DNA of 64,000 nucleotides from JAWLFI01 sp964627995 (GCA_964627995.1 CAZVLN010000001.1:1-64000), one strand, 5' to 3'; counted from the first letter of the stretch, positions 1 to 11,100 are shown. Numbers and translations: made by a program. The notes: generated from the letters alone by a model not told the origin.

Positions 1-958
1 CTTCATCTCCTTCGGGGTTTCCGATCTGAGTTTTGAGGTAATCCTTATTGGTATCGAAGTAATCACGTATACCTGAAGCAAAGGCCCATTGCATATCGGT
101 ATCAATATTCATTTTGATGGCTCCGTATCCGATTGCCTCGCGAATATCTTCTCGAGAAGACCCAGAGCCTCCGTGAAATACATAGCGTAAAGGTTGTTCG
201 CCAGTATTAAATTTCTCCTGCACGTGTTCCTGAGATTTTTTCAGGATGATGGGCTTAAGTTCGACATTCCCGGGCTTGTACACACCATGCACATTTCCGA
301 ATGCGGCAGCGATGGTAAAACGTGGGCTTACCTCGCTAAGTTTTTCGTAAGCATAGGCGACTTCCTCGGGCTGCGTGTATAATTTGGAATTATCTATATC
401 GGTGTTATCTACACCATCTTCCTCTCCCCCAGTCACACCGAGTTCGATTTCGAGGGTCATACCTAACTTTTCCATGCGCTTGAGGTAATCTACACAGGTT
501 TCGATGTTTTCCTCAACCGGTTCTTCGGATAAGTCCAGCATGTGGGAGCTGTAAAGTGGATAGCCTCTTTCTTTATGGAATTTTTCACCGGCATCCAATA
601 ATCCATCTACCCAGGGAATGATTTTTCGAGCACAGTGGTCTGTATGCAGAATGACGGGTACCCCATAAGCTTTTGCCATCGCATGCACGTGCATAGCTCC
701 TGAAATTCCACCCCAAACAGCTGCGTTTTGATTCTCACCTCCTAATCCTTTACCCGCAAAAAAAGTAGCACCACCATTAGAAAATTGAATAATAACTGGA
801 GAGTTAACCTCCCGAGCTGTTTCAAGTACAGCGTTGACGCTATTAGTCCCGACTACATTGACTGCTGGCAGTGCGTAATCATTAGCATTCGCATCATTAA
901 ATACTTCTGTAACCTCTTCACCGTGCAGTACGCCGGCTCTAAACTTTGATCCACTCAT
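1..958 (-). CDS. fbaA: Class II fructose-bisphosphate aldolase, 3' end cut off by the window
   Basis: Zn-dependent aldolase of glycolysis/gluconeogenesis, interconverting fructose 1,6-bisphosphate with DHAP and glyceraldehyde 3-phosphate in the cytosol. Translating the minus strand from the ATG at 956-958 gives MSGSKFRAGVLHGEEV, then the zinc motif HTDHC, a glycine-rich FHGGSGSS segment (zinc/phosphate binding) and GAIKMNIDTDMQWAF, all typical of the long FbaA (E. coli) subtype. About 319 codons are visible of roughly 355-360 expected, so the C-terminus lies left of base 1. The start is 2 nt after the trxB stop, suggesting co-transcription aroK-trxB-fbaA. Identification is secure. Confidence 0.95.
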   Translation of the reverse strand, partial: MSGSKFRAGVLHGEEVTEVFNDANANDYALPAVNVVGTNSVNAVLETAREVNSPVIIQFSNGGATFFAGKGLGGENQNAAVWGGISGAMHVHAMAKAYGVPVILHTDHCARKIIPWVDGLLDAGEKFHKERGYPLYSSHMLDLSEEPVEENIETCVDYLKRMEKLGMTLEIELGVTGGEEDGVDNTDIDNSKLYTQPEEVAYAYEKLSEVSPRFTIAAAFGNVHGVYKPGNVELKPIILKKSQEHVQEKFNTGEQPLRYVFHGGSGSSREDIREAIGYGAIKMNIDTDMQWAFASGIRDYFDTNKDYLKTQIGNPEGDE

Positions 959-960
959 AA

Positions 961-1899
961 TTATATTATTTCATTTTCTGTTAAATATCTTTCTGCATCT
1001 AAAGCAGCCATGCAACCTGTTCCTGCTGCAGTAACAGCCTGTCGGTATACTTTATCATGAGCATCACCGCTTACAAATACACCCGGTATTTTTGTCTTTG
1101 ACGTGCCCTTCTGAGCCACATCGAGGTATCCAACTTCATCCATCGGTAACCAATCCTTGAATATATCAGTATTAGGTTTGTGTCCAATGGCTACGAAAAA
1201 CCCTTTAATCGGGATCTCCGTTTTCTCCTGCGTTTTATTATTGATCACTCGCACACCCTCTACTTCATCTTCACCTAAAATCTCTTCTGTTTCTGTATTC
1301 CAGTGGACAATAATATTCTCTTGCTTAAGCATGCGATCTTCCATGATTTGCGAAGCACGCATTTCATCTCTGCGGATAAATACATGAACTTTGGGACACA
1401 ACTTGGATAAGTATACGGACTCCTCAGCTGCCGTATCTCCACCACCTACGACGGCAACATCCATACCTTTATAGAAAAAACCATCGCAAACAGCGCAGGC
1501 TGAAACCCCTTTGTTCTTTAAGCGTTCTTCGGATTCAAGGCCTAACCATTTTGCAGAAGCTCCCGTAGAGATGATCACGGAATGCGCTTCATAGACCTTC
1601 CCGTCCTCTGTCGTCACTTTGTGAACGGGACCGGAGAAATCTACCTCTGTCACCTTTTGATAAATAACCTTAGTACCAAACCGCTCTGCCTGATTTTTGA
1701 AATCCTCCATCATCTGGGGACCTTTTACTCCATCGGGATAGCCTGGATAGTTTTCCACATCAGTGGTTATCATTAACTGCCCTCCGGGCTCTTGTCCTGT
1801 GAATACTACGGGGTCCATATTAGCTCTCGCAGCATAAACAGCTGCTGTATATCCAGCCGGTCCGGATCCAATAATTATGCACTTATGTATATCTGCCAT
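961..1899 (-). CDS. trxB: Thioredoxin-disulfide reductase
   Basis: FAD/NADPH flavoenzyme that reduces thioredoxin. At 312 aa it is the normal bacterial length. The FAD-binding GSGPAG motif is at residues 11-16, the redox pair CAVC at 135-138 (C135, C138) and the NADPH-binding GGGDTAAEE at 152-160; a C-terminal GVFVSGDAHD segment completes the FAD site. It lies 29 nt after aroK and 2 nt before fbaA on the same strand. A TAATTTTG box (1916-1923, minus) resembles the Bacteroidota -7 promoter element, but no good -33 box was seen. The YpdA-like gene at 36916-37902 belongs to a different family. Confidence 0.96.
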   Translation of the reverse strand: MADIHKCIIIGSGPAGYTAAVYAARANMDPVVFTGQEPGGQLMITTDVENYPGYPDGVKGPQMMEDFKNQAERFGTKVIYQKVTEVDFSGPVHKVTTEDGKVYEAHSVIISTGASAKWLGLESEERLKNKGVSACAVCDGFFYKGMDVAVVGGGDTAAEESVYLSKLCPKVHVFIRRDEMRASQIMEDRMLKQENIIVHWNTETEEILGEDEVEGVRVINNKTQEKTEIPIKGFFVAIGHKPNTDIFKDWLPMDEVGYLDVAQKGTSKTKIPGVFVSGDAHDKVYRQAVTAAGTGCMAALDAERYLTENEII

Positions 1900-1928
1900 A
1901 TATGTTTATTTTGTTCAAAATTACAAAT

Positions 1929-2456
1929 TTATGTGCCCATCTCATGAAATTCCCATAGATTTTCCAAGCTACTTATACATTCTTCCTCTGTATAAAGGTC
2001 AACTCGCAGACATGCATGGGCCGCACTATACCCCAAAACCCTTTTCCTGTATAGATCATACACATTAAACCTATCCAATAAAGGGCGTACATGGCCGCGT
2101 TGAATGGGTATGTGTAGGTTTCTTCGTTGCAAACAAACTACTAAGCCCTGACTTTTAATCTGCATGAGTAGGACGGAGTTTAAGAAGGTACCGCCACCCA
2201 AGCTAATCACAGATGGAGATGAAAGGCTGCGGAGAATAGATTTTAACGTTTCTTTCTCTTTTGAACGAAAGTAATCCTCTCCCCGATTTTTAAAAATAGT
2301 GGATATAGAAAGACCTTCGCGTTTCTCTATTTCTCGATCTGTATCAAAAAAAGTAACTTGCAATTGATCAGCCAACAGTTGTCCGAAGTGTGATTTCCCA
2401 ACGCCCATAAAGCCTGTTAAAAACAAATGCCCTTTTTGCCTCTTGGTAGTATTCAT
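1929..2456 (-). CDS. aroK: Shikimate kinase
   Basis: Phosphorylates shikimate with ATP in chorismate/aromatic amino acid synthesis. The 175 aa protein has the P-loop GFMGVGKS at residues 15-22, a shikimate-binding DTDREIEKREG segment, a GEDYFR motif with the conserved arginine, and SLGGGT; all are hallmarks of the AroK/AroL fold. Start ATG at 2456. It is divergent from the DUF1573-yajC-ybbR group and upstream of trxB and fbaA on the same strand. The C-terminal third (from about residue 120) is less typical, but the arginine-rich lid is present. Confidence 0.93.
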   Translation of the reverse strand: MNTTKRQKGHLFLTGFMGVGKSHFGQLLADQLQVTFFDTDREIEKREGLSISTIFKNRGEDYFRSKEKETLKSILRSLSSPSVISLGGGTFLNSVLLMQIKSQGLVVCLQRRNLHIPIQRGHVRPLLDRFNVYDLYRKRVLGYSAAHACLRVDLYTEEECISSLENLWEFHEMGT

Positions 2457-2592
2457 AAAATATTATCCTATAAACGTCATTTGGTAAACAATCTTACAAG
2501 ACAATAGATTAAATAGACAAAAAATGGCCCATAGGCCTGTAATTTACTTCTAACGCAAGTAGCATAGGATTACATAAAAGTCATTATTTAAT

Positions 2593-2600
2593 TACCTTTG
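2593..2600 (+). promoter_or_regulatory. Probable -7 promoter box for the DUF1573 lipoprotein gene
   Basis: TACCTTTG followed by C matches the Bacteroidota -7 consensus TAnnTTTG. It lies 20 nt before the ATG at 2621, which would leave a leader of about a dozen nucleotides. No convincing TTG -33 box at the usual distance, so support rests on the -7 match and position. Confidence 0.5.
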
Positions 2601-2620
2601 CACGAAAGAAATATAGATAT

Positions 2621-3085
2621 ATGCGAATTGGACTGATTGGACTTTTGATATTTCTCATAGCCTGTGGAGAACAAGAAGGAGATCGCGTCGAAACGGAACG
2701 AACTACTAGATTAGATGAGTTTATACGAATTCCAACTGATGAAGAAGGAAACGTTGATCCTAGTTCTTTGCCTAAAATAGAGTTTGAAGAAGACCATTTC
2801 ACCTATGATACTATTCAAGAGGGAGAAACGGTTGAGCATGCTTTTGTCTTTTCAAATACTGGTTCCTCAGCCCTGCTCATTTCTTCTGTTAAATCTAGTT
2901 GTGGTTGCACGGTTGCAGAGTATCCTAAGGAAGGAGTAGAACCCGGCGAAACTGCAGAGATTAAAGCTACTTTTAATGCCACTGACAAAGAGGGTCCTCA
3001 AATAAATGAAATAATTCTCTACTCAAATGCTTATCCCAGCCAGCAGAGTTTAACTCTATCGGGATATGTAATGCAAAAAAAATAG
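2621..3085 (+). CDS. DUF1573 lipoprotein
   Basis: 154 aa predicted lipoprotein with lipobox LIAC and the lipidated cysteine at residue 15. The body (about 48-150) is a DUF1573 / abnormal-spindle-like Ig-fold domain: it contains HAFVFSNTG, the SSCGCT motif and a terminal LSGYV strand. DUF1573 proteins are very common in Bacteroidota and their biochemical role is unknown. Only 23 nt separate it from yajC; DUF1573-yajC-ybbR is a recurrent Bacteroidota order, hinting at a link with protein export or the envelope (inference). Expression probably starts from the TACCTTTG box upstream. Confidence 0.88.
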   Translation: MRIGLIGLLIFLIACGEQEGDRVETERTTRLDEFIRIPTDEEGNVDPSSLPKIEFEEDHFTYDTIQEGETVEHAFVFSNTGSSALLISSVKSSCGCTVAEYPKEGVEPGETAEIKATFNATDKEGPQINEIILYSNAYPSQQSLTLSGYVMQKK

Positions 3086-3108
3086 AACCTAAAACTTAAA
3101 ACCGTATC

Positions 3109-3405
3109 ATGTTAGAATTCCTACAAGCTTCCTGGCCACTTTTAGTTGCCGTACCCGTATTTTATCTTTTTATAATTCGACCTCAAATTAAAAAGCAAAA
3201 AAATCAGTCGCAATTTGAAGAAAGTCTTGAAAAAGGACAAGAAATTGTAACCTCAAGCGGGATTATCGGTCGAATTAATAAAATTGAAGATGCTACCGTA
3301 AACCTTCAAGTAGACAACAAGACGTTCTTGAAAGTTACCCGTCCATCAATTTCCCGAGAAATGACAGAACAGTATAGAGAAGCTACTGAAAAAGAGAAAA
3401 AATAA
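3109..3405 (+). CDS. yajC: Preprotein translocase subunit YajC
   Basis: 98 aa inner-membrane accessory protein of the SecDF-YajC complex. One N-terminal transmembrane segment (residues about 9-24) is followed by the signature FIIRPQIKKQKN and a small cytoplasmic domain with VTSSGIIGRI. Length and architecture are standard. Three nucleotides separate its stop from the GTG start of ybbR, so the two are probably translationally coupled. Confidence 0.95.
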   Translation: MLEFLQASWPLLVAVPVFYLFIIRPQIKKQKNQSQFEESLEKGQEIVTSSGIIGRINKIEDATVNLQVDNKTFLKVTRPSISREMTEQYREATEKEKK

Positions 3406-3408
3406 CAG

Positions 3409-4350
3409 GTGGGTTGGCAGACATTTTTTGAAAAAGATAGAAACATACTTATCCTGTGTATCTGTCTATCTGCCATTATTTGGATTTTTAATCGAATGTC
3501 GCAATTGACACGGTCAACCTTAGACGTACAGGTAAAGGTTGAAGTGCCAAGATTTTTCGTTGTTTCGGAAGCCCCTTCTCGGACATTACGAGTGGGCATT
3601 GAGGGTACAGGGTGGCAACTTCTACAATTAATTCGTCAGGAAAAAATAGATATTCAATTAAACCCGGTAAGATCTACGGATCCTCAACAATGGAGTAGTG
3701 ATCAGTTGCGTTTGAGATTGAGTGATTTATCGACGTTTAAAGATGTACGCATTGTAAGTATAAACCCCGCACGAATTAATGTATTACTCGATTCGGCAGC
3801 CGTGAAGTCTGTTCCTGTGGTACTTCCTTATAAACTAGATTATGCCAAAGGGTATTCAAATATTGAGCCTTTAGACATTAGTCCTAAGGAAGTACAGGTT
3901 TCAGGACCAAAATCTAAGATCGCACAACTTCAATCCTGGAAATTGGACAGCCTTATCGCAACTGATATCAGAAAGAATATAATGGACTCAATACCTTTTT
4001 CTCAGTCAATCAACTACGAAAAGGTTTATAGCTTGTCACCGTCCTACCTTAAATATGAATTACCTGTAAGTGAATTTACAGAGTTAAAGCAGGTTTGTAA
4101 AATAGAGTCCCCGGCGGACTCCATTTCTTTATTTCCTCGACGCGCTGTTGTTCGCATTCGCGTACCCACCGATAAATACAATGCTGCTCAAAATTATGAC
4201 ATTCGTTTAAGTATTCAAATCGATAATAAAAGTGATGGATCAAATGTTCCGATCCAAGTTAAAAACACACTGCCTTACTGGATGAAAAACATAAGAATCT
4301 CACCGCCTACAGTAGATTATCTTATTCCCGATAGTCTAGTCGTACAATAA
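3409..4350 (+). CDS. YbbR-like domain protein
   Basis: 313 aa protein with one N-terminal membrane anchor (residues about 12-28, LILCICLSAIIWIF) and an extracytoplasmic region with YbbR-type beta repeats, for example VPVVLPYKLDYAKGYSNIEP followed by SPKEVQVSGPKS, a typical YbbR strand pair. Reads from GTG at 3409, 3 nt after yajC; no ATG gives a complete anchor, so GTG is preferred. In Bacteroidota coaE often follows; here it does not, and the next gene is on the opposite strand. In Firmicutes YbbR (CdaR) regulates a c-di-AMP cyclase; no such partner is visible here, so the role is unknown. Confidence 0.85.
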   Translation: MGWQTFFEKDRNILILCICLSAIIWIFNRMSQLTRSTLDVQVKVEVPRFFVVSEAPSRTLRVGIEGTGWQLLQLIRQEKIDIQLNPVRSTDPQQWSSDQLRLRLSDLSTFKDVRIVSINPARINVLLDSAAVKSVPVVLPYKLDYAKGYSNIEPLDISPKEVQVSGPKSKIAQLQSWKLDSLIATDIRKNIMDSIPFSQSINYEKVYSLSPSYLKYELPVSEFTELKQVCKIESPADSISLFPRRAVVRIRVPTDKYNAAQNYDIRLSIQIDNKSDGSNVPIQVKNTLPYWMKNIRISPPTVDYLIPDSLVVQ

Positions 4351-4500
4351 GCAAATTTTAATTCCTTTATTGCTCTACATCTCACTTAAGAATCGATTCC
4401 GCAAGATTCAATTATAGGGCGCATTCTTTAACTTCAAGAATTATCAATAAGTGCTATTCGATTTCAAGCTGTTGATCAGGAGGTTCGTCTTTACTTCTAA

Positions 4501-7500
4501 CTACCTTTTTATAAGTAAGGTCGTCTGTCTTCCATTGACGTCTCCAGACACATAAAAAATATACGTGCCGGCTGCCCAATTCGTAGTTCGAATTAGCATA
4601 GATCGCGAATCCTTTTGCAGGAATCCCCGGTATATTTCCCTTCCATCAGTGGAATAAATTTGAAATGCCTGTGCGGCATACGATTCCGGATAGCTGATGG
4701 TTAAGCGATCCGAAAACGGTATCGGATAAACTTGAATTTCCTCTTCCTCACTCGCATCCACAAACTCTCCGCGTCCACCAGGAAGCGGAACGACAGGAAT
4801 AGGCTCTAGCTCACATCGGTCGCCACAGTTATTGCTGAACTTGAGTTGGATGTGACTTAGGCGATTCCATTGATCCACAGGTATCGACAAAAACTCAAAA
4901 ATTGTTCCCGCAATTTCAATACCCGTCCGGTTAATACTACCCGATGCTAGGGGAATACATGTTTGCAGACTACTACCCTGCTTGGGAATACCACATACCT
5001 CATAATCGTACTGATTCACTTCACATTCAGTCTCTCCATTCGTTCTAAGTCCATAAGGTACGCGAACAGCTAAAGGCAGGTAAACACGGCCGTTGAATTG
5101 CTGAGGTGGAATCGGCGGGCGGTACTGATACGTATTCACTTCAAAGTGCATACACATCAACCCCGGCATTCCGACACACATATCCAGTTGCGAGCGGCTC
5201 AATCTGATATATATAGATATCTCGCATTCATTGCCATTATCATCACAGAAAATCATGGTTCCGGGAATAAGATATTTTCCAGTAACTGGATCGCGCTGCA
5301 GTAGATCGGGATTAGGAATATAAAGCATCCCCTTGAATTTGACTACGCCGCCAAATACAGAAAAATATTCGTAATCGATCTCAACACCGTGATCAAATAC
5401 GGGTCTAGTATCACAATATTTAAGATCTTCCGGCAAAGCATTCAATAGAATACTTCCTTCGATTGCAAAATGGGCGCCCTCATAATTGGATCCCGTTAAA
5501 CAGAGGTTCTTTGCGATATTAATCCGAAGGGTGTCTTCCGGACAACACTTCTCATTCAAACAGTCTCCAGATAGATTTAAAATCTCTGAGCCGAAAGTAA
5601 TCGTGTCTGTCCCTGATGAGTCAACAATAAAAAACAAGTCAACCCAGCCGGTCACACATTCCTCTCTATTTAATATGGATTCATCTGCCTCAAAACAAAA
5701 CCTACCCTGAGAATCAATCGGGACGCGTTCAATAACTGCCACAGAATCATCATACGAAAAAGTGTATTCCGCATAGAGATAGTCTACAAAACAACTATCT
5801 AAATTCGCTTCGCCACATATATTCAAACGTGTGAGATTACAGGCCTCTACGGGTGGAACAGAAAATTCGGGACAGCATCCCAAACCGATAAAAGGGGACG
5901 AAACAGTTCGCCTAGTTGAATCCATGCATCCGTTACGATCTGTAACCTTCAATACAACGGTATATTCTCCCTCTTCAGTAATATAAAATGGGCGCTGTGT
6001 ACTGATTAAACTATCATCTGGATTGAAAAAACTCCATTCACTCGTATATCCCAGTGAATCTTGACTGAAGCTATTATCAACAATTAGAACCCCAATACTA
6101 TCTTCAGCGCAACCATGGTCCATGGCAAAAAAATCAGCTTTAACTAATGGGGCATCAATTTGAATTTCTTTAAAAATCGTATCTACACATCCATTTTCAT
6201 CCTGTATAATTAAAGAAACTGAATATTTACCGGTGTCTACAAATTGAATGAGAAAGGAGTCGCGATCAAGAAGTATAGAATCTTGAAAACTAGGCGTAGT
6301 CAACCGCCACTCTTTGACAATGGAACTATCCCCTTGATAAGTAACAAGACTAGAGTCGCCAAGACATGCGAAATTTGGGAAAGTGAAGTCAGCATTTAAA
6401 CTATCCAGCTGAAGTACTTCAATCCAAATACGACCGGTATAGGGACATAGGGAGTCCTCGACGACTGTATAAAAGATATACTGGGAAGAGTCTACTTGAA
6501 TTCGAGGATTACTATTGCGAAAAGAAGTCCCGAATAAAGATCTAGGACGCCACATGAAATCACCTTGTGACCCTATAAGTCCTGGATTGACATTAATTGA
6601 ATCATTCGAACATTGTTGCAAAGTATCAGCCAAGACTATATCTGTGAATGGCGGTACTACCCATACACTATCTGAATCAGAGCATGGGTTTGATCCTTGA
6701 AGAGTTAGGATTAATAAAATTGAGTCTGCATTAAAAGCAAAAAATGGAGGCTCAGTAAATAAAAGGCTATCGCCAATATAGTAGGACCATTCTCGAACGA
6801 CGGACCCAGTATCGTTAATGAGGCTTTCATCATTCAACAAAATAGGTATAGAATCGGAGCAGTCACCAAATGAAACTGAAAATTTGGCTTCATTAAACTG
6901 AGTATTTACCGTCACCTCTTTAGTCAGCGTATCTGCGCAGCCGAATTCATTGCTTGCAATTAAGGATATAGAAAATTCACCAGGAAGTAAATTTTCTAAA
7001 AATAAATCTTCAGAGAAAAAAAGTGAGTCATTGAATCCAGGTCCCTGAATGATCCATTGAAACGAATCCGCATCAGGGCTTTCATTCAACAACTCTAAAA
7101 CCTCCCCTTCACAAATAAAGTCGGGTGCAAAAAAAGCTGAGGTTGTTTCACCGCATTCTCCAATGTTATATTGAAAATCCCTACGCGTGGTAGAGATAAG
7201 TTCTCCATCTCGAAACTCGTCTACACAGATTCCCACTACAAACTGACCCACAGTATTGGGTATACCGCTCAACTGACCAGTTACAGGATCAATTTCAAGA
7301 GGTACTCCGCCCAACATGTCATTAACATTATAAGGAGGATCAATCCATCTTATTTCATCGTAAGGTGGATTTGAAGGTGGACGAGGGGCTGGATCCATCT
7401 GTGATCCTCCCAGTAGAGGTGTGCAAAGTCTATATACTAAAGAATCTCCTTCATCGTCCAAAGCAGAATGATCAAATACAATAGGCTGATTAACACAAAT

Positions 7501-8040
7501 ATAGCCGGGCGGTACATTTTTATATTTTGCGCTGCTATTACACTCTAAAAGAGCTTGCTCTGATATATTCACTAAAAAAGTAGCTCCGGAGGCTAAGGGT
7601 TCTATAATATTTAAAATGGTTTGATTCCTGCAACATCGCTGGTAGGCTAATGTGTATCCACCTGGCGTGAATGGCAAGGTAATCGTATCCCTGTAGGTAG
7701 TTTTGTGGACACAAACATTTGGTGGGATCAAAAAGCAAGGGTCGTCTAATTGATTTGTAATGGTGTCATCTCCCATTGGAAACACCTGAATCTGACCATT
7801 AAATCCAATATCGGTTACTAATTCATTATTACCATCAAAAACTCCAATGACAGCGGGGATGTCGAAATAGGGATTTCCAAAAAAGCAATCCCGGTAAACG
7901 ACCATTTCGAAGGCGTATTGATTATTTCCTAAGCATGTATAGTTGAAATCACCCCCAACAATGTGCGTAGCACGGAGTTGAGAAAATGAACCTATGATAA
8001 GAAACAGTAAGATGAATAGGAGCCAACGAATTGAATGCAT
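4501..8040 (-). CDS. Giant secreted surface protein with type A T9SS sorting domain
   Basis: 1179 aa. A signal peptide (residues 1-24) precedes ATHIVGGDFNYTCLGN, an N-terminal domain of about 300 aa shared with the neighbouring 8138-11560 protein. Next come tandem Ig/PKD-like segments with Cys-bounded units (about 300-720), a distinct Cys-rich region (about 730-1090), and a C-terminal domain of about 75 aa starting VYPIPFSDRLTIS and ending in a KR-rich tail: the classical type A T9SS sorting domain. The protein should cross the outer membrane by T9SS, lose the tail and be anchored or released outside. It is last in the PorP/PorE-like/cargo cluster. No catalytic domain recognised; an adhesin or matrix role is inference. 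Confidence 0.88.
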   Translation of the reverse strand: MHSIRWLLFILLFLIIGSFSQLRATHIVGGDFNYTCLGNNQYAFEMVVYRDCFFGNPYFDIPAVIGVFDGNNELVTDIGFNGQIQVFPMGDDTITNQLDDPCFLIPPNVCVHKTTYRDTITLPFTPGGYTLAYQRCCRNQTILNIIEPLASGATFLVNISEQALLECNSSAKYKNVPPGYICVNQPIVFDHSALDDEGDSLVYRLCTPLLGGSQMDPAPRPPSNPPYDEIRWIDPPYNVNDMLGGVPLEIDPVTGQLSGIPNTVGQFVVGICVDEFRDGELISTTRRDFQYNIGECGETTSAFFAPDFICEGEVLELLNESPDADSFQWIIQGPGFNDSLFFSEDLFLENLLPGEFSISLIASNEFGCADTLTKEVTVNTQFNEAKFSVSFGDCSDSIPILLNDESLINDTGSVVREWSYYIGDSLLFTEPPFFAFNADSILLILTLQGSNPCSDSDSVWVVPPFTDIVLADTLQQCSNDSINVNPGLIGSQGDFMWRPRSLFGTSFRNSNPRIQVDSSQYIFYTVVEDSLCPYTGRIWIEVLQLDSLNADFTFPNFACLGDSSLVTYQGDSSIVKEWRLTTPSFQDSILLDRDSFLIQFVDTGKYSVSLIIQDENGCVDTIFKEIQIDAPLVKADFFAMDHGCAEDSIGVLIVDNSFSQDSLGYTSEWSFFNPDDSLISTQRPFYITEEGEYTVVLKVTDRNGCMDSTRRTVSSPFIGLGCCPEFSVPPVEACNLTRLNICGEANLDSCFVDYLYAEYTFSYDDSVAVIERVPIDSQGRFCFEADESILNREECVTGWVDLFFIVDSSGTDTITFGSEILNLSGDCLNEKCCPEDTLRINIAKNLCLTGSNYEGAHFAIEGSILLNALPEDLKYCDTRPVFDHGVEIDYEYFSVFGGVVKFKGMLYIPNPDLLQRDPVTGKYLIPGTMIFCDDNGNECEISIYIRLSRSQLDMCVGMPGLMCMHFEVNTYQYRPPIPPQQFNGRVYLPLAVRVPYGLRTNGETECEVNQYDYEVCGIPKQGSSLQTCIPLASGSINRTGIEIAGTIFEFLSIPVDQWNRLSHIQLKFSNNCGDRCELEPIPVVPLPGGRGEFVDASEEEEIQVYPIPFSDRLTISYPESYAAQAFQIYSTDGREIYRGFLQKDSRSMLIRTTNWAAGTYIFYVSGDVNGRQTTLLIKR

Positions 8041-8121
8041 GCCGAGGTTTTATAATATTACCATATAAAAAGATATAATCTAACTTTTTAAAGATAAGGT
8101 AAAAATGCCGGCTAACAAAAG

Positions 8122-8150
8122 CAAAAAATGTCCTCAATTAGCGAATGAGG
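8122..8150 (-). terminator. Intrinsic terminator after the type B cargo gene
   Basis: On the minus strand a 7-bp stem with one bulge (CCTC/GAGG plus ATT/AAT, 8132-8150) is followed by ACATTTTTTG. It overlaps the stop codon (8138-8140). It would separate the 8138-11560 gene from the 4501-8040 gene, which has its own 97-nt leader region. Confidence 0.5.
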
Positions 8151-11100
8151 TTTATGCTACCTTGTTGCTGATGTTCTCCTCCACCCTCACAGGTCACAAA
8201 AAGATAATACCCAAATACTCCTGGCTCGACCTCTTTGCCATTAAAGGTGCCGTCCCATCCAATAGATTGGTCCAGAGTTTGGAATACTTTTTCTCCCCAT
8301 CGGTTGTAAATGATCAACTCAACCTGCTCTACAAATTCACCTCGGACAAATAAAACATCATTATTCCCATCTCCATTTGGAGAAAAGGCATTTGGTAAAA
8401 ACACAAAGGGTGGCTCACAAGCCGGTCGATCGACGTTGACTCGAACAGTTCGCTCAAACACACAACCATTCTCTGTAGTTATTGTAACGGTGAAAACAGT
8501 CGTATCTCTGGGAGTTGCTAAAGGGTCTCTTATGTCAGGATTATCTAAAAACTCTGATGGCTCCCAACTATAAGTCCAATTATTGCTTCCTCCCTCAACA
8601 TTCAATTGGCTATCATCGCCAAAATTGATGGTTTGAGGAGTAGCTGTTGCCACAACATTTGGTCCCAGCATTTCAACATTTACTGTAATTGTTTTGGTCA
8701 CCTCGCAACCAAAAGAGTCTACTCCTGTAACTGAAAAGGTGGTCGTTTCATCCACAGATACCAAAACAGAAGCTTGATTGGGATCTGTTAGGATAAATTC
8801 AGTAGGCGTCCAGCTATAATTTAAATCTAGCTCGGGATTCAAAGAATTTGCAGTTAAGCGAACAGTATCACCAGCACAGATTAAAGGGTCGCTAACGCTT
8901 ATATCGAATGGATCTATAACCGTTACTGTAATGGTATCCTGAATGGTACAAGTATCTGAAGGTTCTGAAATGGTAACGATAAAAGTGGTCGTTTCATTCA
9001 CTGTAGCTAAAGGGTTGGCTGCATTAGCATCATCTAATGGGCCAGATGGGGACCACATATAGGTATATGTTGTGTCGCCGTTTGGATTGAGGAAAACAGA
9101 TTGTCCTGGACAGACCTCCAAATCAGATGGGAAATCTGTTTCAATCAAATTCACGTTTATAGTCTTACTGGTCGAACTCATGCAAGCTCCCGTAAACGTC
9201 AGTGTAACAGTATACATTCCGGGAGATTCATAGGTGTGCCTTGGGCTATTTTCATCGGACATATTACCATCACCAAAATCCCACATCCACATATCACCAT
9301 CCTGAAGGTTTACAAAGTCTACAGTTAGACTACCACATTCTCGGATAACCTCAAAGTCAGATTCCTTACCTTCAATAGCCTTGACATACAAGGTGTCAGT
9401 CAATTCACAACCAAACTGATTGACGGCGGTAAAAATGAGTTGGTCGTCCTCTAGTCGTTCCTTGAAAAGTATTACAGTAGCATCATTCTGACCACCAATA
9501 ATTATAGGATTGTCCATCCACTCTACACTAAGCGTGTCTCCTAAGTTAAGGTTTCTAAGTGTGAAAGATACCGTGTCTCCAATACACAACTCTAAGGTAT
9601 CGGGATAACTAACATCAATACCATTGTATTCGAGTTGAATAGAATCCACTATGGGGCAATTAAGACTGTCATTAAACACATCAACAAATATCTGAGTGGA
9701 TTCTTCAATGGAAATAACCAAGGTATCTTCAGTACCTAGAATATTTGTAAAGTTTGAATCGTCAGACCATCTTATCGAATCGACCTGAATTCCTCGAACA
9801 GTTAATCTTCGGTCTTTGTCACAATCATCATCACTTAAGTCAATAATTTCAATATCTCCCGAACGAACTTCTATATAAACTGAGTCTTCGGCTATGCATA
9901 ATCCATCAGTAGCTGTCACAAAATAGCTTAAACTGGAATCCGGCTTTGCTGTCGGATTGGCAACCATATTATTGGGGCTTAGAAATACATTCGGCGACCA
10001 GATATATGAAAGGTCGGCATCAAAGTCGTTAAGTAAAGAAGTGGACTCTCCGAGACAAATAGATATGGAATCTCCTATTACATCCAAATCAATAAAATTC
10101 AGATCATATACCTGTGTCAAGGTATCGCCTGGGCAGCCATTGGCTGGATTGACGATGAGTCTAACTTCAATTTCCTGTTCTTCATTCAGTACGAGTTGCG
10201 GATTCGCCTCAGAAAAAATATAAGTAGAATCAAGAGTCTCGATTTGCCACTCCCGATCTCCAATACCGCCCAAAGAATCTGCGGATAGATCTGTAAAATT
10301 AATCACAAATGAATCGAGACACTCTGAAAGGGAAACGTCGAAATCGATATTTAAATCTGACTCTCTCAGAATTAATTGTTTCTGAATGGTATCAAAACAA
10401 ACACTGTCGTTAGAAACAACTAACATGACTTCATATGTGCCTGTATCCGGATAGATATAAGTAGGCTCAAACTCGTCAGACTGAATAGTAGGATCATTTA
10501 GATCAAAAAACCAAGTATTGAAAGCGGCATTTTGTGAAAGATTGTCAAACGTAACTTCGAGTCCCTCACAGAAAACGTCACTCGGCTCAAAATCTGCTTC
10601 GGGTAATCCTCCACAATCCCCTACAGTAATCTGAAAATCCCGAACAACGCTGGATATTAATACTCCAGAGCGATACTGCCTTACCTGAATTCCTATTAAA
10701 AAAGTCCCTTGAATCTGAGGAAGTCCAGTTAAAAGTCCTGTTTCTGGGTCTATCCGCAATGGGTCACTTTGATTACCGAACATGTAGGCTTCATCATAGG
10801 TCGGAGTAAGCCATTGCACCCTATTGGGGAATCCCGGAATAATTCCTGTTACGTCCGGATTCGGATCATCTATAGTTGCTCCCTGGTAAGGTGTAAATAA
10901 AGAATAAACTAATGAATCATCTCCATTTACCTCAGCAGATTGATCAAAGGCAAAGGCTTCATTTAAACATGTACTCTGAGGTGGGAAATCAGTAAGTTGT
11001 GGAGATGAAGAGCAAGTTTCCAAAGCTACTTCCGATATCTTCAAAATGTAACTTGATCCGGTCTCCAGCGGATTCTGAATATTGTTTATGATGCTATTTC

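Noticed and set aside
2530..2545. GGCCCATAGGCC palindrome between aroK and the DUF1573 gene as an operator
   Set aside because: Short, isolated, no second site and not positioned clearly relative to the promoter box.
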